Origin: Candidatus Latescibacterota bacterium
Lineage (GTDB): Bacteria; Latescibacterota; UBA2968
Direction of reading: 5' to 3'
DNA length: 64,000 nucleotides
NCBI GenBank assembly: GCA_022821275.1
Contig: JAJEDY010000018.1
Location: 26,539 to 90,538 of the forward strand
The stretch's first letter is position 1. Every line of letters starts with the position of its first letter. Shown piece by piece: positions 56,916 through 64,000 of this stretch. The position numbers were made by a program, and so were the translations under genes. Below the pieces are notes generated by a model, which was not told the origin of the DNA, did not search any database, and was given only the letters and a program-made list of their open reading frames with translations.

Positions 56916-57512
56916 ATGCTGTTGAATACGGAAATTTGTCAAGAACAAGAGTTTCATGAGGTCTATATAAATAAAGTTTATATGAACATTCTTTCGCTCT
57001 TTATGTTTTTTCTAGCATTTAATATTGTCTTTGCTGTCCAAGTTTTATCTTTTCAGGAGATTGAGTTGCACTACACCCACACTGATCTGTGGAAATTATT
57101 GGGATCTATTTTTTTACTTATTATTTTTCACGAAGCACTCCATGCTTTTGCCGCGCTACTATGCGGGAGGGTACCCTGGCATTCAATACATTTCGGATTC
57201 AAATGGCAATGGTTCGTTTTTTATTGTCATTGTGATAAACCGCTAAAAGTGAATACTTATCGAATTTTTGCCCTTTTTCCCCTCATTGTCACCACACCCA
57301 TTGCAGGTTTAATTTTTTGGTTGGATCCATCCATCTGGTCGATATTGTTCTTCAGTTGTACAATAGCTGCCTGTGCTGGAGATGTCTTGCTATTTTTTAA
57401 GGTTCGCCCTGTGAAAAATGACAAATGGATTCAAGATCATCCATCAGAACCTGGTTTCTATATATTACCAGAAGCTATCGCTGTATCCCCAGAAGAACAC
57501 CATCATAGATAA
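56916..57512 (+). CDS. DUF3267-type integral membrane zincin
   Basis: This 198-residue membrane protein has about four helices. The zinc motif HEALH (72-76) lies within a membrane helix, and AGDVLLFFKV (D156) provides a likely third ligand. That layout, and the C-terminal WIQDHPSEPGFYIL, match the DUF3267 putative zinc peptidases. GAGGA precedes the ATG. It sits between the precursor and the exporter, so it could trim the peptide or its leader or regulate the locus by intramembrane cleavage. The gene is AT-rich compared with the core genes. Confidence 0.75.
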   Translation: MLLNTEICQEQEFHEVYINKVYMNILSLFMFFLAFNIVFAVQVLSFQEIELHYTHTDLWKLLGSIFLLIIFHEALHAFAALLCGRVPWHSIHFGFKWQWFVFYCHCDKPLKVNTYRIFALFPLIVTTPIAGLIFWLDPSIWSILFFSCTIAACAGDVLLFFKVRPVKNDKWIQDHPSEPGFYILPEAIAVSPEEHHHR

Positions 57513-57614
57513 TCTACAAATGCCTGATTGTAACGTTTTGCAGTAGTAAAATAATCTCAAGGAAGGCTACTACCGCAATCCGTTATGGTCAGGAATTCAT
57601 ATTGGAAGATTGAG

Positions 57615-58451
57615 ATGGCATATCCAAATTTGAAGCAGTCTGTTTGGCTATTGGTATTGTTATTCCTGATTCAGATAGGTTTGATGATCCCGATTGTGAT
57701 ACTGGGAAGAATTATAGGCTATCCGATACACACAAGTCATTATATGATCTTTGTAGGACTGGCGAGTTTTGTTTTGGTCGTGTGTTATGTTTTGCGCCGA
57801 ACTGATCGAACATGGTCTTCGTGGTCCGATATTATGCCCATAAAAGCAATTTCGTGGCAATTGTTATTTCCAATTGTCGTATCTATCCTCGGATTGGTTA
57901 TAGTCGCTCTGGAATTAAGAAAAATGGTAATATACTTGATTCCGATGCCGGAGTTGTGGCTGAATAATTTTCAATCAATGGTCGGCCAGGAAGTCCCTTA
58001 TTGGTTGGCCTTTTATGCCACGGTAATTCAAGAACCCATAGTAGATGAGGTGCTATTTAGAGGCATTATTTTAGGTGGTTTATTGGTCTGTTGCTCAAAG
58101 TCTCAGGCCGCTATTTTGTCGACAATTTTATTTTTTTTATCTTACCTGAACCCGTGGCAATTTTCCCTGGCCTTCACATTTGGACTTGTATTCGCATGGT
58201 GGTTTATTCAAACGGGGTCTTTGTTGCCCTGTCTTTTGGGAAACGCACTGAACAGTTTTTTGGCCGTTACCTTGGCACGATCAGGAATACCGGGCTTTGG
58301 GAAAATTTCAGAAGCTTTGATCTTTCTACCGTGGTGGGTAGATGTGTGTGCGTTATTATTGGCCGCGATGGGGTTGTGGTGGTTTTATCAGGTGGCGAAG
58401 CGTGAAGAAGCAGATCAGCTTGAAGCGGAAGTTGAGGGAACTCTAGGATAA
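57615..58451 (+). CDS. CPBP-like (Abi/CAAX-protease fold) membrane protein
   Basis: This 278-residue protein has about eight membrane helices. The first CPBP motif is degenerate, QEPIVDEVLFRG (E140, D144, E145, R149). The later blocks ILFFLSYLNPWQFSLAFTFG and LLPCLLGNALNSFLAV lack the usual histidines (Tyr and Gly are at those places). Catalysis is therefore doubtful. CPBP proteins in bacteriocin loci often serve as immunity or maturation factors. GGAAG lies 6 nt before ATG 57615; an earlier ATG at 57585 lacks this spacing. Confidence 0.7.
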   Translation: MAYPNLKQSVWLLVLLFLIQIGLMIPIVILGRIIGYPIHTSHYMIFVGLASFVLVVCYVLRRTDRTWSSWSDIMPIKAISWQLLFPIVVSILGLVIVALELRKMVIYLIPMPELWLNNFQSMVGQEVPYWLAFYATVIQEPIVDEVLFRGIILGGLLVCCSKSQAAILSTILFFLSYLNPWQFSLAFTFGLVFAWWFIQTGSLLPCLLGNALNSFLAVTLARSGIPGFGKISEALIFLPWWVDVCALLLAAMGLWWFYQVAKREEADQLEAEVEGTLG

Positions 58452-58465
58452 GATAATTGAGATGT

Positions 58466-58502
58466 AAAATCCACGAAGGACGCGAAGGACACAAAAGATA
58501 CG
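58466..58502. repeat. Intergenic CACGAAGGACGCGAAGGAC-type repeat
   Basis: ATCCACGAAGGACGCGAAGG followed by ACACAAAAGATACGG holds two copies of a CGAAGGAC unit. It resembles the CACGAAGGACACGAAG elements found between genes in many environmental bacteria. It lies between the CPBP gene and the exporter promoter. Confidence 0.5.
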
Positions 58503-58560
58503 GAACGGTGTACCTGCCTTATCAGCAGTTTACGATACGAAGAAAGATAAGTATTGACAC

Positions 58561-58569
58561 TGCTATAAT
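58561..58569 (+). promoter_or_regulatory. Extended -10 promoter for the exporter gene
   Basis: TGCTATAAT is an extended -10 element (TGnTATAAT). No good -35 is seen at 17 nt. Transcription would begin near 58576, which supports ATG 58615 rather than ATG 58579 as the start of the exporter. Confidence 0.45.
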
Positions 58570-58614
58570 AAAGACAAGATGGATGTGTACCCAACGACCC
58601 AAGGAAGAAAAAAG

Positions 58615-61600
58615 ATGAATCTTTCGCTTTTTTTCGCCAAAAACTCAGTTCAATCGCAATCTGTTCGTTTTCCCTTTGGAAGTGTTGTTTTTTTACAGGG
58701 GCAAACGGCTGAGGCGTTTTACATCGTGCAGTCTGGACGGTTACGGGTGATTAAGCAGGATGCGAATGGCAATTCGGCCACTGTGGGCTATTTGTATGCA
58801 GGTGATCATTTTGGCGAAGGGGCACTGTTGAATAGGCAGGGGCATCGGGCAACGGTGCGAGCAGTTGAGGATGCTGATGTATTGCAGGTGCAGAAGGATG
58901 AATTTTTTAAGGCGGTGAGAAAAAATCCCGACTTGAAAACCTATCTCGAAGATCAGGTTGCCTGTATTGCGTATCGGAATTTCACGCGGTTTTTGAAAGG
59001 GGATGTGCCGGATGAGACGGTGCGGGTGTTGTTCGCGCGGTTGAAGCGCGAGGCGGTAGCAAAGGGGATAACGGTTGTTAAACGGGGTCAGTTGGGTCAT
59101 CGGTTTTATTTGATTGGCAGCGGTCAGTTGGAGGCTGTGTTAGAAAATGGCGATACGGTGATTTTACGCGCAGGTGATTATTTTGGCGATGAGAACGTGT
59201 CAGGTGATCAAACAGTGATTCACTGTCAGCGAGACAGCGTGCTCTTTTATATAGAGAAAAGCGATTTTAATAAGTTAAAAGCTATGATGCCGGGATTTGA
59301 GGCGGCGTTGGCGATGGGACGCATATCGCGTGGAAACCAGGGATCGAATGGGTCATTGCTTCTACAAGCGGGAGATGGTCGGCAAGCTCTGCACCCGTCG
59401 GGAGATCGAGATGCCACACCCGTTGAGCGGTCAGTTACAAACAGAGATGCGGAAGCCAATGTGGTCAACATCAGGATAGACGGTGAAAAATCGCATATCT
59501 CCACATCATTTCGCTTTCCGTTTTTGAAGCAACACGATCAATCGGATTGTGGCGCGGCGTGTTTGGGCATGATTTGTAAGTATTACAAGATGCCTATTGG
59601 GTTGAACAGGCTGCGCGATATGTCCAATGTGTCGCGGTATGGCACGTCGATGGCGGCTTTGGCCGAGGCAGCGGAAACCATAGGTTTTGTTACGCGCGGT
59701 GTGCGCACGGGGTATGAAGCTCTGATGCGGACAGAACTACCGGCCATTCTGCATTGGGAAGGCAATCACTTTGTGGTGCTGTATCAGATGAATAAGAAAG
59801 AGGTGAAGATAGCAGATCCCGGCGTGGGTATTCGCAAGCTGTCGCGGGCAGAGTTTGAGAAGGGCTGGACGAATATGGCGCTGTTGTTGGAATACACAGA
59901 TCAGGTGGCAGAGAACGAACCGTCTCAGTCTTCTTTTAAGCGGTTTTTTCCATTGATCAGGCCCTATACAGGCATATTGATTGAGGTATTATTAGCGTCT
60001 TTGGTACTCAGTTTGTTTGGTCTGGCATCGCCTATTTTTATGCAGACAATTGTCGATCAGGTCCTGGTGCATCACGACGAGGATTTGTTGAACTTGATGC
60101 TGGTGGGTATGGTCGTGGTCGCGTTGTTCCAGATGGGTACATCAACGTTGCGCGTCTATTTAATCGGGTATGTGAGTGCGCGATTGAGCATTGCGATGTT
60201 GTCGCGTTTTTATCGGCATTTGTTGGCATTGTCCATGCGGTTTTTTGCTCTTAGACGCACGGGGGATTTGACCACGCGATTCAGGGAGAATGCAACGATT
60301 CAGCTATTGTTGACGGATACCACGGTTTCTGCGGTTCTGGATTTTATCATGCTCTTTGTCTATCTGGGGCTGATGTTTTACTACAATGCGGAACTGACGC
60401 TGGTCATGCTGATTTTTGTACCGCTGTCAGTGGGGCTTACGCTGATTTATACGCCCATTTTGAAGTCTTTCAGTCAGCGCGCTTTTCTGGCGCGCGCTGA
60501 ACAATCATCGGTTTTAATCGATTCGCTGCACGGCATTGATGTGGTCAAAGCCGAGGCGGTGGAGCGCGCGACACGGTGGCATTGGGAAGGCAAGTTCACG
60601 AAGGAAATTCAGATAGGCTTTCAACGGTTAAAAATGCAGATGTTGTTTGGCGCGGGTGGAAGGATGATCAATTTGTTGAGCAGTACGGTGATTTTGTGGT
60701 ATGGCGCCTCATTGGTGATTGCGGGGGACCTGTCGGTGGGACAGTTGATGGCGTTTAATGCGCTGATTGGCAATGTGATGGGTCCCATTATGGGGTTGAT
60801 TGGGATATGGCCGCAGGTGCAAGAAGCGCGTATTGCACTGGATCGGTTAAATGATGTGTATGACACGCAGATGGAGGATGCGCGGCAACAGGGTCAGGGT
60901 TTGATTTTAAAGCATTTGGAAGGGCGCGTGGTTTTTGATGCGGTGTTTTTCAGATACGGTGTCGGTTCTGATGAATCTTATGTGTTGAATAATATAGATC
61001 TGATTCTTGAGCCGGGTGAAAAAGTTGCGGTTGTGGGACGCAGCGGCGCGGGTAAGACCACATTGGTAAAGTTAGTGCCCCGTTTGTTTGACCCGTCAGA
61101 AGGGCGGGTGACCTTAGATGGGATGGATGTGCGAGACCTGGACCCCCATTGGTTGCGGCGGCAGGTGGGTATGGTGATGCAGGAGCCGTTTTTGTTTTCT
61201 GGCACGATTGCAGAAAATATCGCTATTGGTCAGACAGATGCGGATATGGACCGCATTTTGGAAGTGGCAAAGCTATCGTGTGTACACGATTTCGTGAGCG
61301 ATATGCCTTTGGGCTATGAGACAAAGGTGGGTGAGCAGGGTGTGGGGCTGTCTGGCGGACAGCGACAGCGGATTGCCATTGCACGGGCACTGTATTGCGA
61401 TCCCAAGATTTTGATTTTTGATGAGGCGACCAATGCCTTAGATACGGATTCAGAACAGGCGATACAGGCGAATTTAGACATGTTTTTGGATGATCGTACA
61501 GCATTGATTATCGCGCATCGGTTGAGTACGGTGCGCGATGCAGATGCAATTGTGGTCTTAGATAAGGGTCATATTGTGGAGATGGGGACACACGATGAGT

Positions 61601-61659
61601 TGATGGTGCAAGAAGGGTTGTATTATCACATGTGTAGTCAACAGTTGCAGGTGGTGTGA
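58615..61659 (+). CDS. Peptidase-containing ABC exporter with two N-terminal cyclic-nucleotide-binding-like domains
   Basis: This 1014-residue protein has two tandem CNB-like domains (about residues 15-130 and 135-240; DHFGEGALL, DYFGDENVS). A C39 peptidase domain (about 300-420) follows, with catalytic C312 in HDQSDCGAACLG, H385 in GNHFVVLY and D401 in IADPGVG. An exporter membrane domain (about 440-720) precedes the nucleotide-binding domain, with Walker A GRSGAGKT (808-815), LSGGQRQR and LIFDEATNALD. Such exporters cleave double-glycine leaders during secretion, so the product at 56398 is a natural substrate. AAGGAAG precedes ATG 58615. The HlyD-like gene follows. Confidence 0.94.
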   Translation: MNLSLFFAKNSVQSQSVRFPFGSVVFLQGQTAEAFYIVQSGRLRVIKQDANGNSATVGYLYAGDHFGEGALLNRQGHRATVRAVEDADVLQVQKDEFFKAVRKNPDLKTYLEDQVACIAYRNFTRFLKGDVPDETVRVLFARLKREAVAKGITVVKRGQLGHRFYLIGSGQLEAVLENGDTVILRAGDYFGDENVSGDQTVIHCQRDSVLFYIEKSDFNKLKAMMPGFEAALAMGRISRGNQGSNGSLLLQAGDGRQALHPSGDRDATPVERSVTNRDAEANVVNIRIDGEKSHISTSFRFPFLKQHDQSDCGAACLGMICKYYKMPIGLNRLRDMSNVSRYGTSMAALAEAAETIGFVTRGVRTGYEALMRTELPAILHWEGNHFVVLYQMNKKEVKIADPGVGIRKLSRAEFEKGWTNMALLLEYTDQVAENEPSQSSFKRFFPLIRPYTGILIEVLLASLVLSLFGLASPIFMQTIVDQVLVHHDEDLLNLMLVGMVVVALFQMGTSTLRVYLIGYVSARLSIAMLSRFYRHLLALSMRFFALRRTGDLTTRFRENATIQLLLTDTTVSAVLDFIMLFVYLGLMFYYNAELTLVMLIFVPLSVGLTLIYTPILKSFSQRAFLARAEQSSVLIDSLHGIDVVKAEAVERATRWHWEGKFTKEIQIGFQRLKMQMLFGAGGRMINLLSSTVILWYGASLVIAGDLSVGQLMAFNALIGNVMGPIMGLIGIWPQVQEARIALDRLNDVYDTQMEDARQQGQGLILKHLEGRVVFDAVFFRYGVGSDESYVLNNIDLILEPGEKVAVVGRSGAGKTTLVKLVPRLFDPSEGRVTLDGMDVRDLDPHWLRRQVGMVMQEPFLFSGTIAENIAIGQTDADMDRILEVAKLSCVHDFVSDMPLGYETKVGEQGVGLSGGQRQRIAIARALYCDPKILIFDEATNALDTDSEQAIQANLDMFLDDRTALIIAHRLSTVRDADAIVVLDKGHIVEMGTHDELMVQEGLYYHMCSQQLQVV

Positions 61660-61709
61660 TCCGCAGGCATGTCCCCTTGATTAAATCCTCAAGGGCAGGC
61701 TCTGCGGAT
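61659..61709. terminator. Nested hairpin after the exporter gene
   Basis: An outer stem ATCCGCAG (61659-61666) / CTGCGGAT (61702-61709) encloses an inner stem CCCTTGA (61674-61680) / TCAAGGG (61689-61695). There is no T tract, so this may be an attenuator or the boundary of a repeat element rather than a true terminator. Its outer arms share ATCCGCAG with the dispersed repeat. Confidence 0.45.
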
Positions 61710-61713
61710 GTAA

Positions 61714-61766
61714 GCAGGGATGGACGCAGGGATGGACGCAGGGATGGACGCAGATGGACGCAGATG
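61714..61766. repeat. Tandem GCAGGGATGGAC / GCAGATGGAC repeats
   Basis: Three perfect 12-nt copies of GCAGGGATGGAC (61714-61749) are followed by GCAGATGGAC (61750-61759) and a partial GCAGATG. It is the longest local expansion of the repeat seen at 42542 and 52166. Downstream to 61830 are further short repeats (GTAGGGGCGG...CCGCCCG and ATCCACTAACCACTATCCACT). Confidence 0.85.
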
Positions 61767-61849
61767 AAATGTAGGGGCGGTGCCTTGTGTCCGCCCGCCT
61801 GGACGAACTATCCACTAACCACTATCCACTGATATAAGGAACCTGTATA

Positions 61850-63235
61850 ATGGCAGAACCACTTTTGGTGGCACCAGTAGAGACACTGTCTCCCGGTGTC
61901 ATTCAGAGACAAGATGACGCGGCAGAAGAGGTGCATGCGTTTATGGGGTCTTTGCGGCCCTTTTGGGGACGCGCATTGCTCTATATTGTCCTGTTGTTTG
62001 TAATTGTTGCCATTACCTGGGCGTGGTGGAGTAAGGTGGATGTGGTGGCATCAGCCCCTTTTCGGCTGGTACCCCTCGGACAGGTGAAGACGATACAGGC
62101 ACAGCGAGGTGGTGAGATCGAGTTGATTGGGGTTAAAGAGGGGGATCACATCGAGAAGGGTCAGGAGGTGTTGTTTAAGCTGAAATCGTGGGAGACCTGG
62201 GGAGAGTTGCGGGAATGGGAACAGGCAAAGATGGTTTTTCAAAAGGCAGAGTACGATTTCAAGACGGTGTTGCCACAAAGGGCGAGGTTAAATCGAGAGA
62301 CGATAGGCGCATTAGAGCAACGTCTATCTGTTTTGCAGCAGTTTATGGAGGCACACCAGGATGCGTTGGAAGATTATCAAAGCGATGTAGGCAATGTTGA
62401 GGGATCGAAAACCAAAATATCTGACATGGGGTTGCAAGCGCAGATTGGGTTTCGTCAGGCTGAAATTGATCTTATGAAACAGGCGTTTTTGCAGCAAAAG
62501 ACGCTGTTTGAACGCGAGTTGATCAGCCGGGCAGATATGAATCGCGCCCGTGTGCAGTATTTGAGTGCTCTGTCAGCGCTCCCGTCGCGTATGTCAGAGA
62601 TATACAAGAATGAAATGGCTGTGCAGGATCTCAAGCGGCAAATTTTGGAGGTGCGCATTGCACACGAGCGCGAGGCATCGCAGATGCAACACGCTTATGA
62701 AACCGCACACTTGCGATTGGAACAGGCGCGCAAACGCATTGATCGTACCCTTGAAGCAGAGTCAGATCTGATCATAGCACCTGAATCGGGGATTGTCACG
62801 CAGGTGATGGTGAATGCAATTGGACAGGTGATCAGTAAGGGACAGCCTCTCATCGCGCTGGCACCAGCCTCGGCACCGATGGTTGCGGAACTTATGGTGT
62901 TGAATAAAGATGTGGGTTTGCTCAAACCCGGGCAGTTGGTCAAACTGAAATACGATGCGTATGCTTTTCAGGATTTTGGTATTAAACGTGGGAGGCTTAC
63001 ATATATCTCGCCGGATGCGATGGTTGATGAACGTATTGGTCCGATATTTAAGTGCGTTGTGGAATTAGAAGAAAATACGATGCGTGTGAAGGGATATGAC
63101 AAACCTCTGATGTTTGGGATGAAGGGTACGGCAGAGATGATGACAGATCGGCAATCGGTTTTGCTGATGTTGCTGAGTCCTTTGCGACAGCTTTACGAGT
63201 CGGCGAGATACGATGTTCAGGAGGGAGCGTTGTGA
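61850..63235 (+). CDS. HlyD-family secretion adaptor
   Basis: This 461-residue adaptor for type I or bacteriocin export has a cytoplasmic N terminus of about 45 residues, one membrane helix (ALLYIVLLFVIVAITWAWW), a lipoyl half (GGEIELIGVKEGDHIEKGQEV), a long coiled-coil hairpin (about 120-310), the second lipoyl half (IIAPESGIVTQVMVNAIGQVI) and a beta-barrel domain. AAGGA lies about 10 nt upstream. It works with the ABC exporter at 58615. Its last codon overlaps the next gene start. Confidence 0.92.
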   Translation: MAEPLLVAPVETLSPGVIQRQDDAAEEVHAFMGSLRPFWGRALLYIVLLFVIVAITWAWWSKVDVVASAPFRLVPLGQVKTIQAQRGGEIELIGVKEGDHIEKGQEVLFKLKSWETWGELREWEQAKMVFQKAEYDFKTVLPQRARLNRETIGALEQRLSVLQQFMEAHQDALEDYQSDVGNVEGSKTKISDMGLQAQIGFRQAEIDLMKQAFLQQKTLFERELISRADMNRARVQYLSALSALPSRMSEIYKNEMAVQDLKRQILEVRIAHEREASQMQHAYETAHLRLEQARKRIDRTLEAESDLIIAPESGIVTQVMVNAIGQVISKGQPLIALAPASAPMVAELMVLNKDVGLLKPGQLVKLKYDAYAFQDFGIKRGRLTYISPDAMVDERIGPIFKCVVELEENTMRVKGYDKPLMFGMKGTAEMMTDRQSVLLMLLSPLRQLYESARYDVQEGAL

Positions 63236-64000
63236 TGTCAGAGGATGCTATACTGGTTCAGGTCAATGGTACCGAGGTGTTATTGAGCCATGTTGTGCGG
63301 CAGATGGGTGTTGCTGATAATCTCCGTTTTTTTGCTGAATTTGCACGCAGGGAATTGATCCGGCAACTCGCCCGGCGCGAGGGTGTTTGTGCAGCGCATG
63401 AGGATATTCAGCGGCAGGTAGATGAATGGCGGTATCAACATCGTTTGGAGCAGGTGGAAGATACAGAGGCATATCTTGCAAAGCATGGGATTACGCTTCA
63501 GGATGTGGCAGAAGATGCCGAGATGAGGCGGCTGGAGTATTTGCTGTCTGAGAAGATTGCCGAAGGACAGATCGAATCCTATTTTGCACAACATACATTG
63601 GCGTTTGACGAGGCGGAGATTTGCTGGATTTTTCACGGGGATAAGGGTGTGATTGACGAGGTTGCTTTGCAGATACGAGAAGATGGTGCAGATTTTTACG
63701 CGATGGCGCGTCGGTTTTCTCAAGATGCACGCACGCGATCAGGGAGTGGATTTTTGGGTCGTGTGCGGCGCAAGCAGTTGCCAAAGGGGATTGCTGCGCG
63801 CGTGTTTGCCGCTTCAGCGGGCGAACTCTTTGGGCCGGAAAAAGTGTCAGGAGGGTTTGCGCTATATCTGGTGCAGCAAATCTACCCGGCTACGCTGGAT
63901 GAGCGGATTGCAAAAGAGATCCGCAAACATTTGTTTAATCAGTGGTTGCAAAGAGAGATGCAGCGGGCAGATATACAGTATCCGATTTGGCAGGCGGAAA
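63235..64000 (+). CDS. Parvulin-type peptidyl-prolyl isomerase-like protein (partial, runs off the window)
   Basis: ATG 63235 overlaps the HlyD stop (TTGTGATG), and the frame stays open for 255 codons to the window end. Residues 1-110 are helical as in SurA/PpiC N-terminal parts (ELIRQLARREGV). Residues 125-220 contain parvulin features (EVALQIREDGADFYAMARRFSQD, GSGFLGRVRRKQLP, AARVFAASAGELFGPEKV, GFALYLVQQ). No signal peptide is visible. In bacteriocin loci such proteins accompany exporters as chaperones or maturation factors. The 3' end is outside the window. Confidence 0.8.
   Translation, partial: MSEDAILVQVNGTEVLLSHVVRQMGVADNLRFFAEFARRELIRQLARREGVCAAHEDIQRQVDEWRYQHRLEQVEDTEAYLAKHGITLQDVAEDAEMRRLEYLLSEKIAEGQIESYFAQHTLAFDEAEICWIFHGDKGVIDEVALQIREDGADFYAMARRFSQDARTRSGSGFLGRVRRKQLPKGIAARVFAASAGELFGPEKVSGGFALYLVQQIYPATLDERIAKEIRKHLFNQWLQREMQRADIQYPIWQAE

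Noticed and set aside
61714..61766. Possible CRISPR or iteron origin
   Set aside because: The units are 10-12 nt with no spacers, no replication initiator gene is near, and the same units occur singly in other intergenic gaps.

Overview
The window looks like a chromosomal contig from an uncultured Gram-negative bacterium of the FCB type, with Candidatus Latescibacterota or a close relative as the best guess. The reasons are the phytanoyl-CoA-type dioxygenases beside a sulfatase, a GWxTD-domain protein, lamin-tail repeats with a FlgD-like C-terminal domain, an Lpt lipopolysaccharide export operon, TonB, sigma-54 and RND pumps. This placement comes from gene content alone. No rRNA or intact tRNA gene was seen.

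Layout. Positions 1-5952 hold an accessory catabolic cluster (dioxygenase, sulfatase, ThDP enzyme, dioxygenase) that stops at a 31-nt fragment of a tRNA 3' end, which suggests an island edge. Positions 5954-7865 hold a decayed NtrC-type regulator and an SDR oxidoreductase. Positions 8083-10819 carry CYTH, CHAD and ParA genes that may form a polyphosphate-related module. Positions 10912-17362 encode TonB and a three-gene envelope operon (FN3-like lipoprotein, TPR/membrane protein, GWxTD protein). Positions 17444-31859 are mostly housekeeping (ruvX, mltG, pcrA/uvrD, gatC, pyrG, lptC, lptA-like, lptB, MOSC, rpoN). They are interrupted at 21655-24928 by a PIN-domain pair and a DUF262 (GmrSD-like) gene that has lost its HNH section. 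Positions 31935-38006 hold an unknown gene, a large lamin-tail repeat protein, a small conserved protein, an HU/IHF gene and fdhD.

The two most unusual loci lie in the second half. Positions 38143-52153 form a six-gene, 14-kb, same-strand cluster: an ABC ATPase, an ABC-2 permease fused to an M1-peptidase-like ectodomain without HExxH, a membrane fusion protein, an RND permease, a 1575-residue RND permease fused in frame to an ABC ATPase, and a second ABC-2 permease. The ABC half of the fusion is itself split by a membrane-spanning insert. This appears to be a hybrid RND/ABC envelope machine.

Positions 52597-56232 hold an AraC regulator whose receiver domain has Glu at the phospho-acceptor site, a glycosyltransferase remnant and two glycosyltransferases. 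Positions 56398-64000 form a peptide-export locus: a 109-residue precursor with a double-glycine leader, a long hairpin, a DUF3267 zincin, a CPBP-like membrane protein, a peptidase-containing ABC exporter with two N-terminal cyclic-nucleotide-binding-like domains, a HlyD-type adaptor and a parvulin-like protein cut by the window end. Short intergenic repeats (ATCCGCAGATGGACGCAG and relatives) are scattered through 42-62 kb.
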